Assembly (NCBI GenBank): GCA_963790585.1
Contig: CAWBOY010000004.1
Location: 434,001 to 498,000, forward strand
Length of the DNA: 64,000 nucleotides
Source of the DNA: CAWBOY01 sp963790585
Lineage (GTDB): Bacteria; Planctomycetota; Planctomycetia; Gemmatales; Gemmataceae
Reading direction: 5' to 3'
Numbering within the stretch: the first letter of the stretch is position 1; the number at the start of each line of letters is the position of its first letter. Below are positions 46,302-55,864 of this stretch, in pieces. The translations under genes and the position numbers were made by a program. Below the pieces are notes generated by a model. That model made no database searches and was not told the origin of the DNA. It was given only the letters and a program-made list of their open reading frames with translations.

Positions 46302-46996
46302 TTCGATTCAACCAAATCTCACCAAATAAGTCGCCTTGCTCCGGAATGACGCTATGTTGTTTCGTCAGCTCCAAAATCGCGAGAAACAGGCCGACGAGGC
46401 GGCTACGTGAATGCGGCGGCGTGAACAACGCTGAAAGCGGGAGGCGTGGCTCCCGCGCAGGCGCTGCAGGACATACTCCATGTGGATATGCAAAGGCGTG
46501 TGATCGACGGTGATCGATTGCGGCTGCAGCGCGAGTGTTTCGCGCATCAGGCGGCCGAAAGCGCTTACCAGGTCCCATAGCTCGACAGGGCGTAAGGCGG
46601 GAGCGGACGCCGCCACTGGTTGCGGAATCGGCAGCCGCGGCAAGCGCCGCGACTGTTGTTCGGCGCAGGCTTCGAGCTGAAGGGTGGCTTCCTTGAAGCG
46701 TTTGTATTCGAGAAGCTGGCGGACGAGTTCGCCGCGCGGGTCCTCTTCGTCCTCGTGGTCGACTTCCCGCGCGGCAGGACCGACTTGCTTTTGATTTCCA
46801 TCAAGGTCGAGGCCATGACGAGGAAATCGCCAGCCAACTCGACATCGATCAGAGAGAGTAGGTTGAGATAATCTTGAAATTGTTCAGCCAGGCGCGAAAT
46901 GGAAATGTCGCGGATATCGACCTCGTCGCGTTTGACGAGGTAGAGCAACAGGTCGAGCGGACCGCGAAAGGTTTCAAGGTTGACCTGATAATCCAT
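46285..46996 (-). CDS. scpA: Segregation and condensation protein A (two frame breaks)
   Basis: Kleisin subunit of the SMC-ScpAB complex. The N-terminal YQVNLETFRGPLDLLLYLVKRDEVDIRDISISRLAEQFQDYL and LAGDFLVMASTLMEIKSKSVLPR are diagnostic. After a frame change near 46795 the middle part continues (RLPRLPIPQP, VELWDLVSAFGRLMRETL), and after another near 46455 the winged-helix end appears (PRLPLSALFTPPHSRSRLVGLFLAILELTKQHSVIPEQGDLFGEIWL). scpA is important for growth in most bacteria, so the double break is probably sequence error. No scpB is adjacent. Confidence 0.9.
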
Positions 46997-47013
46997 AGGT
47001 GTCCGAGCTGAGA

Positions 47014-47538
47014 TCACTTGGCCAATGGGGGCGGCGCGGTCTCTCGAGGGCCAGCAGGGGGCGCGGCGGCTTGAGTCGTTTTCGCCGGCACGGGGACCAG
47101 GGGCGTCAGGTGCTGATTTACCTGATCGAGGATGCGAGTGCTGATCGCTTCGTCGCCGAATGAGCCGACGCGAACCGAAATTCTCGTGACCAGGCCATCG
47201 ACCGGAATGCTGTTCATCCGCGTATTAAAGTATATCCGAACGGGCTGCCCATCGCTGGTGCGAGCCTCGAGATAGCCTTGCCCTTCTTTGCCCGGTTCGT
47301 CGCGCAGTATCGGCATATGCAAATCGGCGAGGGCGTCGCGGACAGCAATGAAGGACGCCTCTTTGGTCGCGGAGTATTCTCGATACAACGATCCCCGCGC
47401 GTAGGCAACCGTGGCCACGGCAGCGCCTCCAGCGGCCGCCCCAGCGGCGACGACGAGGCAGCCAGTGTTGCTCAGGGCGACCAGCGCCATCACAAGCCAG
47501 AGAGCACGAGCCGCGCGGTCGCGGGATTGATCCGTCAT
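47014..47538 (-). CDS. Lipoprotein, DUF3568-like
   Basis: 174 aa with a lipobox-type signal (LVALSNTGC, Cys about residue 27), then an Ala/Gly-rich segment and a small alpha/beta domain (YSATKEASFIAVRDALADLHMPI, IYFNTRMNSIPVDGLVTRISVRVGSFGDEAIST), as in DUF3568 lipoproteins. The C-terminus is Pro/Ala-rich and flexible. Likely anchored to a membrane; function unknown. It directly precedes scpA on the same strand. Confidence 0.8.
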   Translation of the reverse strand: MTDQSRDRAARALWLVMALVALSNTGCLVVAAGAAAGGAAVATVAYARGSLYREYSATKEASFIAVRDALADLHMPILRDEPGKEGQGYLEARTSDGQPVRIYFNTRMNSIPVDGLVTRISVRVGSFGDEAISTRILDQVNQHLTPLVPVPAKTTQAAAPPAGPRETAPPPLAK

Positions 47539-47996
47539 TCCTCGCCCTCCATGCTGAGGCTATCCAAACCGCCTAGGAAGATAGCAACTGGCCTCATCGA
47601 CACAAGAGCAGTCGGGTACGGAGGGTGTGCCTCCCGATTTAGGCCGTCATGGTTTGACTAGACCACGGTGCAAGGAGGGGTTGACTGAGGATTTGTTTGC
47701 TTCTCGGTCCCTGGCGTAGATAGAAGGCCAATGATACCAGTCGTTTAGAGCACGGAACTGGGATGCAAACGTGACGAAGGTTTTTTGCATCTCCGTCCTC
47801 GTATCCTGTCGTCTCGGCCCCACTTTAGGGCCATTCGATTGTTGACGTCGGCAATCGCAAACTTCTCTTTTTTTGAATTGGTTGTTGACACCATTCGCGG
47901 GGCGATTATGCTGTGGATGAGCAAAAACTCATACTTCCTGCCTCCGCCAGATTGATCCCGCCTTGTTAATATTCGCCTGACCGAGACTATCTCTCC
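47539..47996. other. Divergent intergenic region, no gene seen
   Basis: About 460 bp between the lipoprotein gene (minus) and the DUF1549 gene (plus). It should carry both promoters. AT-rich tracts around 47870-47935 are suggestive, but no matched -35/-10 pair was convincing. No strong hairpins or repeats were noticed. Confidence 0.5.
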
Positions 47997-49612
47997 ATGC
48001 AGACATCATCCTTTTTGGTGTATTGCGCGACGGCTTTGTTCATTTTCCGTCCCTGCGCAGGCTACCGAACCTTCACTTCATGAGCTAGTCGACCGCCTCC
48101 TATCTACTGGTTTTGATAAGAGTACGGCGCCACTCTGTTCCGACGAAGAGTTCCTACGACGGATCTATCTCGATCTCACCGGCGGCATTCCGAGTGCCGC
48201 GGAAGCCCGCCTTTTCCTCGATTCCAAGACCACTGACAAGAGAACGAAGCTTATCGATCGGCTGCTTTCGTCTTCCGAACATGCCAGACACCTTTCGATC
48301 GTGTTTGACGTAATGCTTATGGAGCGTCGCCCGGAAAAATATGTCACAGGAGGCGTATTTCGTGAGTATCTCCGAGCGGCGTTCGCTGCCAGTCGCCCCT
48401 GGAACGAAGTCGCCCGTGAGATTCTCAGCAACGACGGAAGCGACCCTAAGAATCGCGCGCGGCTCGATTCTTTCTTGACCGCGACGGCGAGCCGAATGTC
48501 ATCACCAAGGATGTCAGCCGGCTATTCCTCGGTCGCAATATCCAGTGCGCCCAATGTCACGATCACCCGCTCATTGACGATTATAAGCAGTCTGAGTTCT
48601 ACGGTCTTTTCGCTTTCTTTACTCGGACGGCACTCTTTAACGATCCGGCTCTTAAGCAATTCGTCTTGTCCGAAAAGGCCGACGGCGAAGCGACCTACCA
48701 GTCTGTGTTCGACCCGGCCAAGGTGACGAAGACGGCCCGGCCGCAGGTGCTTAATCGATCGGTAGTGAAGGAACCGATGTTCGAGAAGGGCAAGGAGTAC
48801 AAAGTCGCCCCCGCGAAAAACGTCCGCGCCGTGCCTTCATTTAGTCGACTGGCGTTGCTTGGAGCAGAGGTCGCGCGCGGCGATAACCCTGCTTTCAGTC
48901 GCAACTTTGCGAACCGCCTGTGGGCACTTATGATGGGGCGAGGGCTCATCGCTCCGCTCGATATGGATTACTCCGGTAATCCGAGCAGCAATCCGGAACT
49001 GCTCGATTTGTTGGCTCGAGCGGCCGTGGAGCGGAAGTTTGACACGCGGAGCATACTGCGCGAGCTCGCGTTGACGGACGCCTATCAGCGCTCGAGTACA
49101 AGTCCATTGGGAATAGATCAGGCGGATACCAGTTTTGGTGTCTTCCACTTGAAGCCGTTGGCACCGAAACACTCGCGTCAAGCCTGATGCAGGCTACCGG
49201 GGCAACCGACATTGAACGAAATGCGCTGGGTACAAAAGCGACCGAGGAAGCTCTCTATTCTCGCCTGAGCCGGCAGTACGCTCCCTTGATCGCCACGTTT
49301 TCCGGTCAGTCGGGCCGCGAAGAAGTGTATGTACCCACGCTCGATCAAGCTCTGTTCCTGGCCAACGGGACGCTCCTGCAGTCGTGGCTCGCTCCCAAGC
49401 CTGGGAATCTTCTGGGCCGTGTCAGCAAACTCAAAGAGAACGATGAGGTCGCGGACGAAATCTATCTGAGCATTTTGACACGCCGTCCAACAATGGAAGA
49501 ACGCAAAGAACTGACAGAGTACCTGGCACGACCTGGCAAGGACCGGGATGCATCGCTACGCGAATATGCTTGGGCGCTACTAACCTCCGTTGAGTTTCGA
49601 TTCAATCATTGA
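47997..49612 (+). CDS. DUF1549/DUF1553 (PSCyt2/PSD1) secreted protein, first copy (about four frame breaks)
   Basis: Planctomycete cytochrome-like protein of about 535 aa. A signal peptide (MQTSSFLVYCATALFIF, then PAQA) is followed by DUF1549: LHELVDRLLSTGF, FLRRIYLDLTGGIPSAAEARLFL and IQCAQCHDHP, a CxxCH heme-type motif. DUF1553 follows: NFANRLWALMMGRGLIAPLDMDYSGNPSSNPELLDLLA, LALTDAYQRSS and the closing EYAWALLTSVEFRFNH. Frame changes are needed near 48048, 48295, 48470 and 49165. Function unproven; always paired with DUF1501, as here. Confidence 0.87.
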
Positions 49613-49638
49613 TTCGAGTGCAGGGGGCCTCCCTCGTG

Positions 49639-50919
49639 ATGAAATGTAATTATGCCTGTGGCACACCAGACCACTTGCTGTCGCGCCGGGCCTTCCTTGC
49701 CGGCGCGGCGATGAGCGGCGCCGGGCTTGCGTGGCTGACTCTTCCGGTCACTGCAAAAGATCTATCATCGCAACAGAAACGGGTCTTGGTCATAGATCTG
49801 GCCGGCGGACTTAGTCAACTGGAAAGCTGGGACCCCAAACCCGGCACGCCGACCGGTGGGCCGTTCCTGTCGATCCCGACTTCCGTTCCAGGCATCCATA
49901 TTTCTGAATTGTTGCCATACACCGCGAAGCAGATGCATCATCTGGCCTTGGTGCGTGGCTTGAACAGTCTGGAGACAGACCACGGTAAAGGCGCCTACGT
50001 AATGCAGACCGGGCGCCGCGAGGAGCCGGCCTTGACCTATCCGCATCTGGGTGCCGTGGCTGCCAAACTCCTCGCCGCGGGTGACTCACCGCTGCCGGGA
50101 TACTTGCAGATTTCACCCAAGGGAGGAGGTGGCTTCAACAAGCAAGATAGTGCGTTTCTCGGGCCACGCTATGGCTCCGTGACCCTTGGCGATGGCCTGC
50201 CCCCCACAAATCTGCTCCGACCAAGCACCCTCGCCGAATCCGACGATAAGGCGCGCACCGAATTGCGCGACCGATTCAATCAGCGCTTTACCCAGCAACG
50301 CCGCACCGCGAAAAGCGAAGCCTACACCGAGTCGTTCGATCAGGCCGCCCAGCTTATGGCGCGAAAGGATCTGTTTGACCTTTCGCGCGAATCGGACCGG
50401 CTCCGCGATTGCTATGGTCGGCACGACTTTGGCCGTCATTGCCTGCTCGCTCGGCGATTGATTGAACAGGGAGCGACCTTTGTCAAGGTGACTCACTCCA
50501 ACTATGACACGCATCATGAGAACTTTGATTTTCATATCGAACAACTGGGCGAATTCGACCGCAGTTTCGCGACCTTGCTCGACGATCTTCACCAGCGCGG
50601 TTTGTTGAAGCATACGCTCGTCATCGTGATGAGCGAAATGGGGCGGACGCCAGCGATCAACCGCAATCTGGGCCGCGATCATTGGGGCGCGGCCTGGTCT
50701 GTCGCGCTGGCCGGATGCGGCATCAAAGGCGGCATCGCTCATGGCAAAACCAACGCCGCTGGCACCGCGGTCGCCGACGGCATGGTCGGTGCTGGCGACC
50801 TGTTCCATACCTACCTAAAAGCGGTCGGCCTCGACCCGAAGAAGAATCACTACGTCGATTCGCGGCCGATCCAAATCGGCGACCCCAAATCGAAACCAAT
50901 CGGCGAGGTGCTGACGTGA
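49639..50919 (+). CDS. DUF1501 family secreted protein, first copy
   Basis: About 426 aa. The N-terminus LSRRAFLAGAAMSGAGLAWL is a Tat-type signal (twin Arg). The body has sulfatase/alkaline-phosphatase-like features of DUF1501: DLAGGLSQLESWDPKP, HHLALVRGLNSLETDHGKGAYVMQTGR, TFVKVTHSNYDTHHENFDFH and VIVMSEMGRTPAINRNLGRDHWG. It follows the DUF1549 gene, with which it forms the standard planctomycete pair. ATG 49639 is the most natural start; a TTG overlapping the previous stop is an alternative. Intact. Confidence 0.9.
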   Translation: MKCNYACGTPDHLLSRRAFLAGAAMSGAGLAWLTLPVTAKDLSSQQKRVLVIDLAGGLSQLESWDPKPGTPTGGPFLSIPTSVPGIHISELLPYTAKQMHHLALVRGLNSLETDHGKGAYVMQTGRREEPALTYPHLGAVAAKLLAAGDSPLPGYLQISPKGGGGFNKQDSAFLGPRYGSVTLGDGLPPTNLLRPSTLAESDDKARTELRDRFNQRFTQQRRTAKSEAYTESFDQAAQLMARKDLFDLSRESDRLRDCYGRHDFGRHCLLARRLIEQGATFVKVTHSNYDTHHENFDFHIEQLGEFDRSFATLLDDLHQRGLLKHTLVIVMSEMGRTPAINRNLGRDHWGAAWSVALAGCGIKGGIAHGKTNAAGTAVADGMVGAGDLFHTYLKAVGLDPKKNHYVDSRPIQIGDPKSKPIGEVLT

Positions 50920-51908
50920 TTGGCAAGCCTTTGGCAATCGATCCCATTAAAACCAAGCCAGGCGCCGATCTGAAACACTCTGCCCCGCTGCTCGGTTGCC
51001 GATTCGACCCGTCCGGCCGATTCGTTTTCGCCGGAGGACAGGAAGCAACCCTACAACGTTGGGAACTGGCGGGCAGTAAGAAGACGACGCTTGAGGGCCA
51101 CCGGAGTTGGGTGCGCGCGCTCGCCTTCGCTGGAAAAACCTTGTTTTCCGCCGATTACACGGGCCAGATGATCGCCTGGCCCGTGGAGAGCGACAAGCCG
51201 TCACCACTCTGGTCCATTCAGGCGCACAAGGGATGGGTCCGCGCCTTGGCCGTGAGTCCCGACGGCAAGACTCTCGCATCATGTGGCAACGACCGTCTCG
51301 TTCGTCTATGGTCCATCCCTGAAGGCAAAGAGCTTTCAACCCTGGAAGCGCACGAAAGCCATGTCTACAACCTTGTCTTTCACCCCGACAGTAAGTCTCT
51401 GGCCAGTGCCGACCTCAAGGGAGTCGTCCGGCATTGGGAGCTGGCGACAGGTAAGTCGGTTCGCACTCTCGACGCCTCTGTGCTGTATAAGTATGACCCG
51501 ATATTCATGGCCGATCATGGCGGCTCCCGAGGAATGACGTTCAATAGCGATGGCAAGCTGTTAGCCTGTGCCGGTATCAGCGAAGTCACCAACGCCTTCG
51601 CCGGGGTCGGCAAGCCGTTGGTCGTGCTGTTCGATTGGGAGACCGGTAAACAGAAAATACAACTGAAGCCTAAGGAAGCGTTTCAAGGCACTGCTTGGGG
51701 AGTAGCATTTCACCCCTCCGGCTGGGTAATCGCTGTCGGCGGCGGCAATGGCGGTGTGCTCTGGTTTTGGCAGCCCACTGAACCTCTGGCTTCACACACG
51801 ATCAAGCTGCCAAATAATGCCCGTGACTTAGGCCTACATCCAGAAGGTAAGCGCTTGGCCATTGCCTGTTTTGATGGGGCGGTGCGCTTGTACGATCTTG
51901 AGGAGTGA
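50916..51908 (+). CDS. WD40 beta-propeller protein
   Basis: 330 aa, about seven WD40 blades: GCRFDPSGRFVFAGGQEATLQRWEL, VRALAFAGKTLFSADYTGQMIAWPV, VRALAVSPDGKTLASCGNDRLVRLWSI, VYNLVFHPDSKSLASADLKGVVRHWEL and later blades ending LAIACFDGAVRLYDLEE. No signal peptide. GTG 50916 overlaps the DUF1501 stop as GTGA, with GAGG upstream, so the three genes form one operon. WD40 partners of DUF1549/DUF1501 pairs are common in planctomycetes; the role is unknown. Confidence 0.92.
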   Translation: MIGKPLAIDPIKTKPGADLKHSAPLLGCRFDPSGRFVFAGGQEATLQRWELAGSKKTTLEGHRSWVRALAFAGKTLFSADYTGQMIAWPVESDKPSPLWSIQAHKGWVRALAVSPDGKTLASCGNDRLVRLWSIPEGKELSTLEAHESHVYNLVFHPDSKSLASADLKGVVRHWELATGKSVRTLDASVLYKYDPIFMADHGGSRGMTFNSDGKLLACAGISEVTNAFAGVGKPLVVLFDWETGKQKIQLKPKEAFQGTAWGVAFHPSGWVIAVGGGNGGVLWFWQPTEPLASHTIKLPNNARDLGLHPEGKRLAIACFDGAVRLYDLEE

Positions 51909-52039
51909 GTGAGGACACAACGACATAGGCTGAAAATGTTTTGTCCTAATCTCGTTCACCTGGTACATAGATAGAGTCATTCCCGCCTACTTCATTCCCC
52001 AGCTCATGCCTTGCATCATCCGCGGAGGCAGCAAATACC

Positions 52040-54460
52040 ATGATATGGCGCGCACTTGTCTGCTTTTTGTTGCTTACTACCTGCGCATCGGCTGATGGCC
52101 CGATCATCAAGGTTGATCCAATCGAAGTCCGGCTCAAAGGGCCCACGGCATCTTATTCGCTCCTGGTCAACGGCCTACTACCGGATGATCGTGCTGTGGA
52201 TTTGACTCGTAAGGTGCGCTTTACCGCCAAAGATACCAGCGTTGCCATGGTTTCGGTCGATGGGGTGGTTCGCGCTGTTGCTGATGGCAAAACGACGATT
52301 CGCGTCGAGCTTGAGGGGAAGACGCTTGACGTCAAAGTTGAAGTGACGGAAACGACGAAGCCTCGGCAGATAACGTATATAAACGACGTTTTGCCGATCT
52401 TCAGCCGTCAGGGCTGCAATGCCTCGGGGTGTCATGGCAAAGCTGAGGGCCAAAATGGTTTTAAGCTCTCCGTCTTTGGATTCGACCCTGCTTCCGACCA
52501 TGCGGCGTTAATCAAGGAAGCCCGTGGCAGGCGCATATTCCCTGCTTCCGCGGAGGCCAGCTTGCTTCTACGAAAGGTAAGCGGCCAAGTTCCGCACGGC
52601 GGCGGAGCACGCGTTCCGCGTCAATCCGCGGATTACGAAACCCTTCGAGCCTGGATTACCTCCGGTACGCCGCTCGGTACGGCAGCCGACCCGCTTGTCC
52701 AATCCGTGCGTCTCGAACCCGGGGACCGAGTCTTATGGCCACATGAAGCCCAACAATTGCGGGTCGTCGCTCGCTATTCCGATGGTGCGGAACGCGACGT
52801 GACAAGACTCGCGCGCTTTCAATCAAACAACGAAGGACTGGTCAGCGTCGACGTGAACGGCTTGGCCTTGGCAGGGGATACGCCCGGCGAAGCGGCGGTA
52901 ATGGCGAGTTTCATGAACGAGGTCAGCATCATCCGTGTTTCGGTCCCGCGCACGGAACGAATCGCCAACTTTCCCGTTACGCCCGAAAACAACTTCATCG
53001 ATCGTTTCGTCTTCGCGAAACTTCGTAAGCTCAATGTCGCACCTTCCGATTTGGCAGACGACTCGGAGTATCTTCGCCGAATCTATCTCGATCTCATCGG
53101 CACTCTCCCAACTGCCGCGGAATCGCGCCGATTTCTGTCCGACAAGCGCCCCTACCGTCGGACGCTGCTGGTTGAGGAGTTGCTGCAACGGCCAGAATTC
53201 GCCGACTTCTGGTCTCTGCAATGGGCCGATTTGTTGCGGGTCGATCGCGGTGCCCTGGGCTATAAGCGCGCTCATGCTTACTACGGTTGGATCCACGATA
53301 GTATTGCGGCGAATATGCCGTTGGATCGCTTCGCTCGCTCAATCGTGACCGCGGAGGGGCCTCTCACCGAATTGGGGCCTGGCCCATTCTACAAGGTGGT
53401 CGCCAAGCCCGGTGAAGCTGCCAGCACGCTTTCACAAGTTTTTCTGGGCGTGCGCATCGCTTGTGCCGAATGTCATCACCATCCTTTTGATCGCTGGAGC
53501 CAGCACGACTATTTCGGTATGAACGCATTCTTTACAGGCGTCGCTGTCCGATCGGGCCCATTGGGTGAGACGCTGACTGAAGATGGGCTTGCCATTGCGA
53601 AGCTCCCACGCACGGGCGAGACGATTGCCGCCTACCCGCTAGGGGAGAAGATGCCCGATCCCAAGTCCCCCGCGAGCGCGGCGGAGGCACGTCAGGACCT
53701 CGCCAAATGGATGACTGGACCTAAAAATCCGTGGTTCGCTCGCAACTTGGCTAATCGCACTTGGGCTCACATGATGGGACGCGGTCTGGTCGAGCCCGTC
53801 GACGACGTCCGCGCCACCAATCCGCCGAGCAATCCCGAACTATTGGATGCTCTAGCGCGGCATCTCATGGATACAAAGTATGACCATAAAGCCCTGATTC
53901 GGCTCATTGCCGCATCTCGAGTTTATCAGCTTTCTTCCAAGCCAAACGCGACCAATGAGCGCGATGAGCAGAACTACTCACGAGCCCTGTTTAAGCGGGT
54001 CGGGGCCGAGGTTTTGTGCGACATGGTAAGCCAGACCACGGGCATAAGCGAGAAATTTAGTGGTGCCACCGCGGGAACGCGCGCAATCCAACTTTGGGAT
54101 AGCAAGGTGCCTCACTATTTCCTCAAAGTGTTCGGTCGGCCTGAGCGACGCTCGGCCTGTGAATGCGAGCGGATTCATGAGCCCAGCCTCGCGCAAGTGC
54201 TACATCTGCTTAATGCGCCAGAAATACAGGCCCGTATCAGTCACGACTCGGGAATGATCTCTCGGCTCTGCAAACGTCAGCCCGATGATGCCGCGCTCAT
54301 TGAAGAACTATATTTGACTTTCTATAGCCGATACCCGACGGCACCTGAGCGTCTTCGAGCGCTATCCCACATGCGTGACAATAAGGATCGGCGGCGGCAG
54401 GGGGCCGAAGATCTGGCGTGGAGCATGATGAATTCGTTGGAGTTTTTGTTCAATCATTGA
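52040..54460 (+). CDS. Big_2 / DUF1549 / DUF1553 secreted protein, second copy
   Basis: 806 aa, intact. Signal peptide (residues 1-18), an Ig-like Big_2 domain (VRFTAKDTSVAMVSVDGVVRAVADGKTTIRVELEGKTL), a c-type heme motif CNASGCH (PSCyt1-like), a second Big_2-like stretch, DUF1549 with RRIYLDLIGTLPTAAESRRFL and the CAECHHHPFDRW heme-type motif, then DUF1553 with NLANRTWAHMMGRGLVEPVDDVRATNPPSNPELLD and a closing LAWSMMNSLEFLFNH. Probably periplasmic, possibly redox-active. The frame integrity contrasts with the first copy. Confidence 0.95.
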   Translation: MIWRALVCFLLLTTCASADGPIIKVDPIEVRLKGPTASYSLLVNGLLPDDRAVDLTRKVRFTAKDTSVAMVSVDGVVRAVADGKTTIRVELEGKTLDVKVEVTETTKPRQITYINDVLPIFSRQGCNASGCHGKAEGQNGFKLSVFGFDPASDHAALIKEARGRRIFPASAEASLLLRKVSGQVPHGGGARVPRQSADYETLRAWITSGTPLGTAADPLVQSVRLEPGDRVLWPHEAQQLRVVARYSDGAERDVTRLARFQSNNEGLVSVDVNGLALAGDTPGEAAVMASFMNEVSIIRVSVPRTERIANFPVTPENNFIDRFVFAKLRKLNVAPSDLADDSEYLRRIYLDLIGTLPTAAESRRFLSDKRPYRRTLLVEELLQRPEFADFWSLQWADLLRVDRGALGYKRAHAYYGWIHDSIAANMPLDRFARSIVTAEGPLTELGPGPFYKVVAKPGEAASTLSQVFLGVRIACAECHHHPFDRWSQHDYFGMNAFFTGVAVRSGPLGETLTEDGLAIAKLPRTGETIAAYPLGEKMPDPKSPASAAEARQDLAKWMTGPKNPWFARNLANRTWAHMMGRGLVEPVDDVRATNPPSNPELLDALARHLMDTKYDHKALIRLIAASRVYQLSSKPNATNERDEQNYSRALFKRVGAEVLCDMVSQTTGISEKFSGATAGTRAIQLWDSKVPHYFLKVFGRPERRSACECERIHEPSLAQVLHLLNAPEIQARISHDSGMISRLCKRQPDDAALIEELYLTFYSRYPTAPERLRALSHMRDNKDRRRQGAEDLAWSMMNSLEFLFNH

Positions 54461-54532
54461 GCATCTCTGTTTCAGCGCTCCAAATGCCCAGTAGAAGTGT
54501 TGCACCAGCCTGGACCCGATCGGAGAGCTATC

Positions 54533-55864
54533 GTGACTCGATCTCGCTATTGTGACGGACTGGCCCGCCGAGATCTGCTACGCCTTGGGACGGCGAGCTG
54601 CTTTGGCATGTCGCTCGGCCTATCTGATATTCTGAGTCGCCAAGCTTATGCTGCGGCAGCTGGAAAGCCAACGCGCGATGTCTCGCTGATTTATGTGTTC
54701 CTCCATGGCGGCCTGAGTACCATCGACTCGTTCGATCTCAAGCCGAACGCGCCCGCCGAATTTCGGGGCGAATTCAAGCCGATCGAGACCAACGTCCCTG
54801 GCATCCAGATCGGGGAGCTAATGCCGCTCCTTGCCGGCCAGATGGACAAGGTGTCTCTGATCCGATCGTTTACGCACCATAACTCGGACCATGGTGCGGC
54901 GGATCACTATATGCTTACCGGATACTTTCCGGGAGCCGGCTTCAACGCCAACCTAAATCCCAACAATCAACGTCCCGCACACGGGTCCATCATCGCCAGA
55001 AAACTTGGTCCGCGCGGCTCGGTGCCTCCTTTTGTTTGTCTTCCGAAGATGCACCCCAGCTGTGGCCCCGCTTATCTCGGCCCGGGTGCAGCGCCCTTTG
55101 TCGTGGATGCGGATCCGAATGCTCCCAACTTCACCGTCCCGGATGTTGTACCGCCGCCGATCCTGTCCGCCGATCGTCTCGAATCGCGCCGGCTCTTACT
55201 GCGTGATCTCGATCGTTATCAACAGAGCGTCGAAGCGCGCGCCAACAAACACGCTCAAACGATAAGTGTATTTCAACAAAAGGCGTTTGATTTGATGACG
55301 TCAGCCGAATCGAAGAAGGCATTCGACATTCACGCCGAACCGGAGAACCTTCGTGAACAATATGGCCGCAACGCCTTGGGCCAATCATGTCTGATGGCGC
55401 GCCGGCTGGTCGAGGCTGGCGTTCGCTGTGTCACCATCGACCATAGCAATTGGGACACGCACGATAACAACTTTGGCGTGCTCAAGAAGCAACTCCCAGC
55501 TCTCGACGCCGCAATGGCCACATTATTCCGTGATCTACGCGACCGCGGACTACTCGATTCTACTTTGGTCGTCGTTACCGGAGAATTTGGCCGGACGCCG
55601 CGCATCAACGCCAACTCGGGCCGCGATCATTGGGGGCCTGTCTTCACCGTGGCGCTCGGCGGCGGCGGTATCAGAGGGGGCCGACTTCTCGGCAAATCCG
55701 ATGCGCGTGCCGAACGCCCCGCTAGCGACGCTCACGGACCCGAAGACCTTTCGGCCACGATCTGCGCACTCCTGGGCATCAGTCCCGAGGAAGAGTTCAT
55801 CACGCCGGAAGGCCGACCAATTAAAATAGTGAACAATGGCAAAGTGCTTCACGATCTGCTGTGA
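54533..55864 (+). CDS. DUF1501 family secreted protein, second copy
   Basis: About 443 aa. Tat-like signal LARRDLLRLGTASCFGMSLGLSDIL, then YVFLHGGLSTIDSFDLKPNAP, LIRSFTHHNSDHGAADHYMLTGYFPG, CVTIDHSNWDTHDNNFGVLKK and VVVTGEFGRTPRINANSGRDHWGP. GTG 54533 with GGAGAG upstream is preferred over a farther TTG. It pairs with the preceding DUF1549 gene and overlaps the next gene as GTGA. Confidence 0.93.
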   Translation: MTRSRYCDGLARRDLLRLGTASCFGMSLGLSDILSRQAYAAAAGKPTRDVSLIYVFLHGGLSTIDSFDLKPNAPAEFRGEFKPIETNVPGIQIGELMPLLAGQMDKVSLIRSFTHHNSDHGAADHYMLTGYFPGAGFNANLNPNNQRPAHGSIIARKLGPRGSVPPFVCLPKMHPSCGPAYLGPGAAPFVVDADPNAPNFTVPDVVPPPILSADRLESRRLLLRDLDRYQQSVEARANKHAQTISVFQQKAFDLMTSAESKKAFDIHAEPENLREQYGRNALGQSCLMARRLVEAGVRCVTIDHSNWDTHDNNFGVLKKQLPALDAAMATLFRDLRDRGLLDSTLVVVTGEFGRTPRINANSGRDHWGPVFTVALGGGGIRGGRLLGKSDARAERPASDAHGPEDLSATICALLGISPEEEFITPEGRPIKIVNNGKVLHDLL

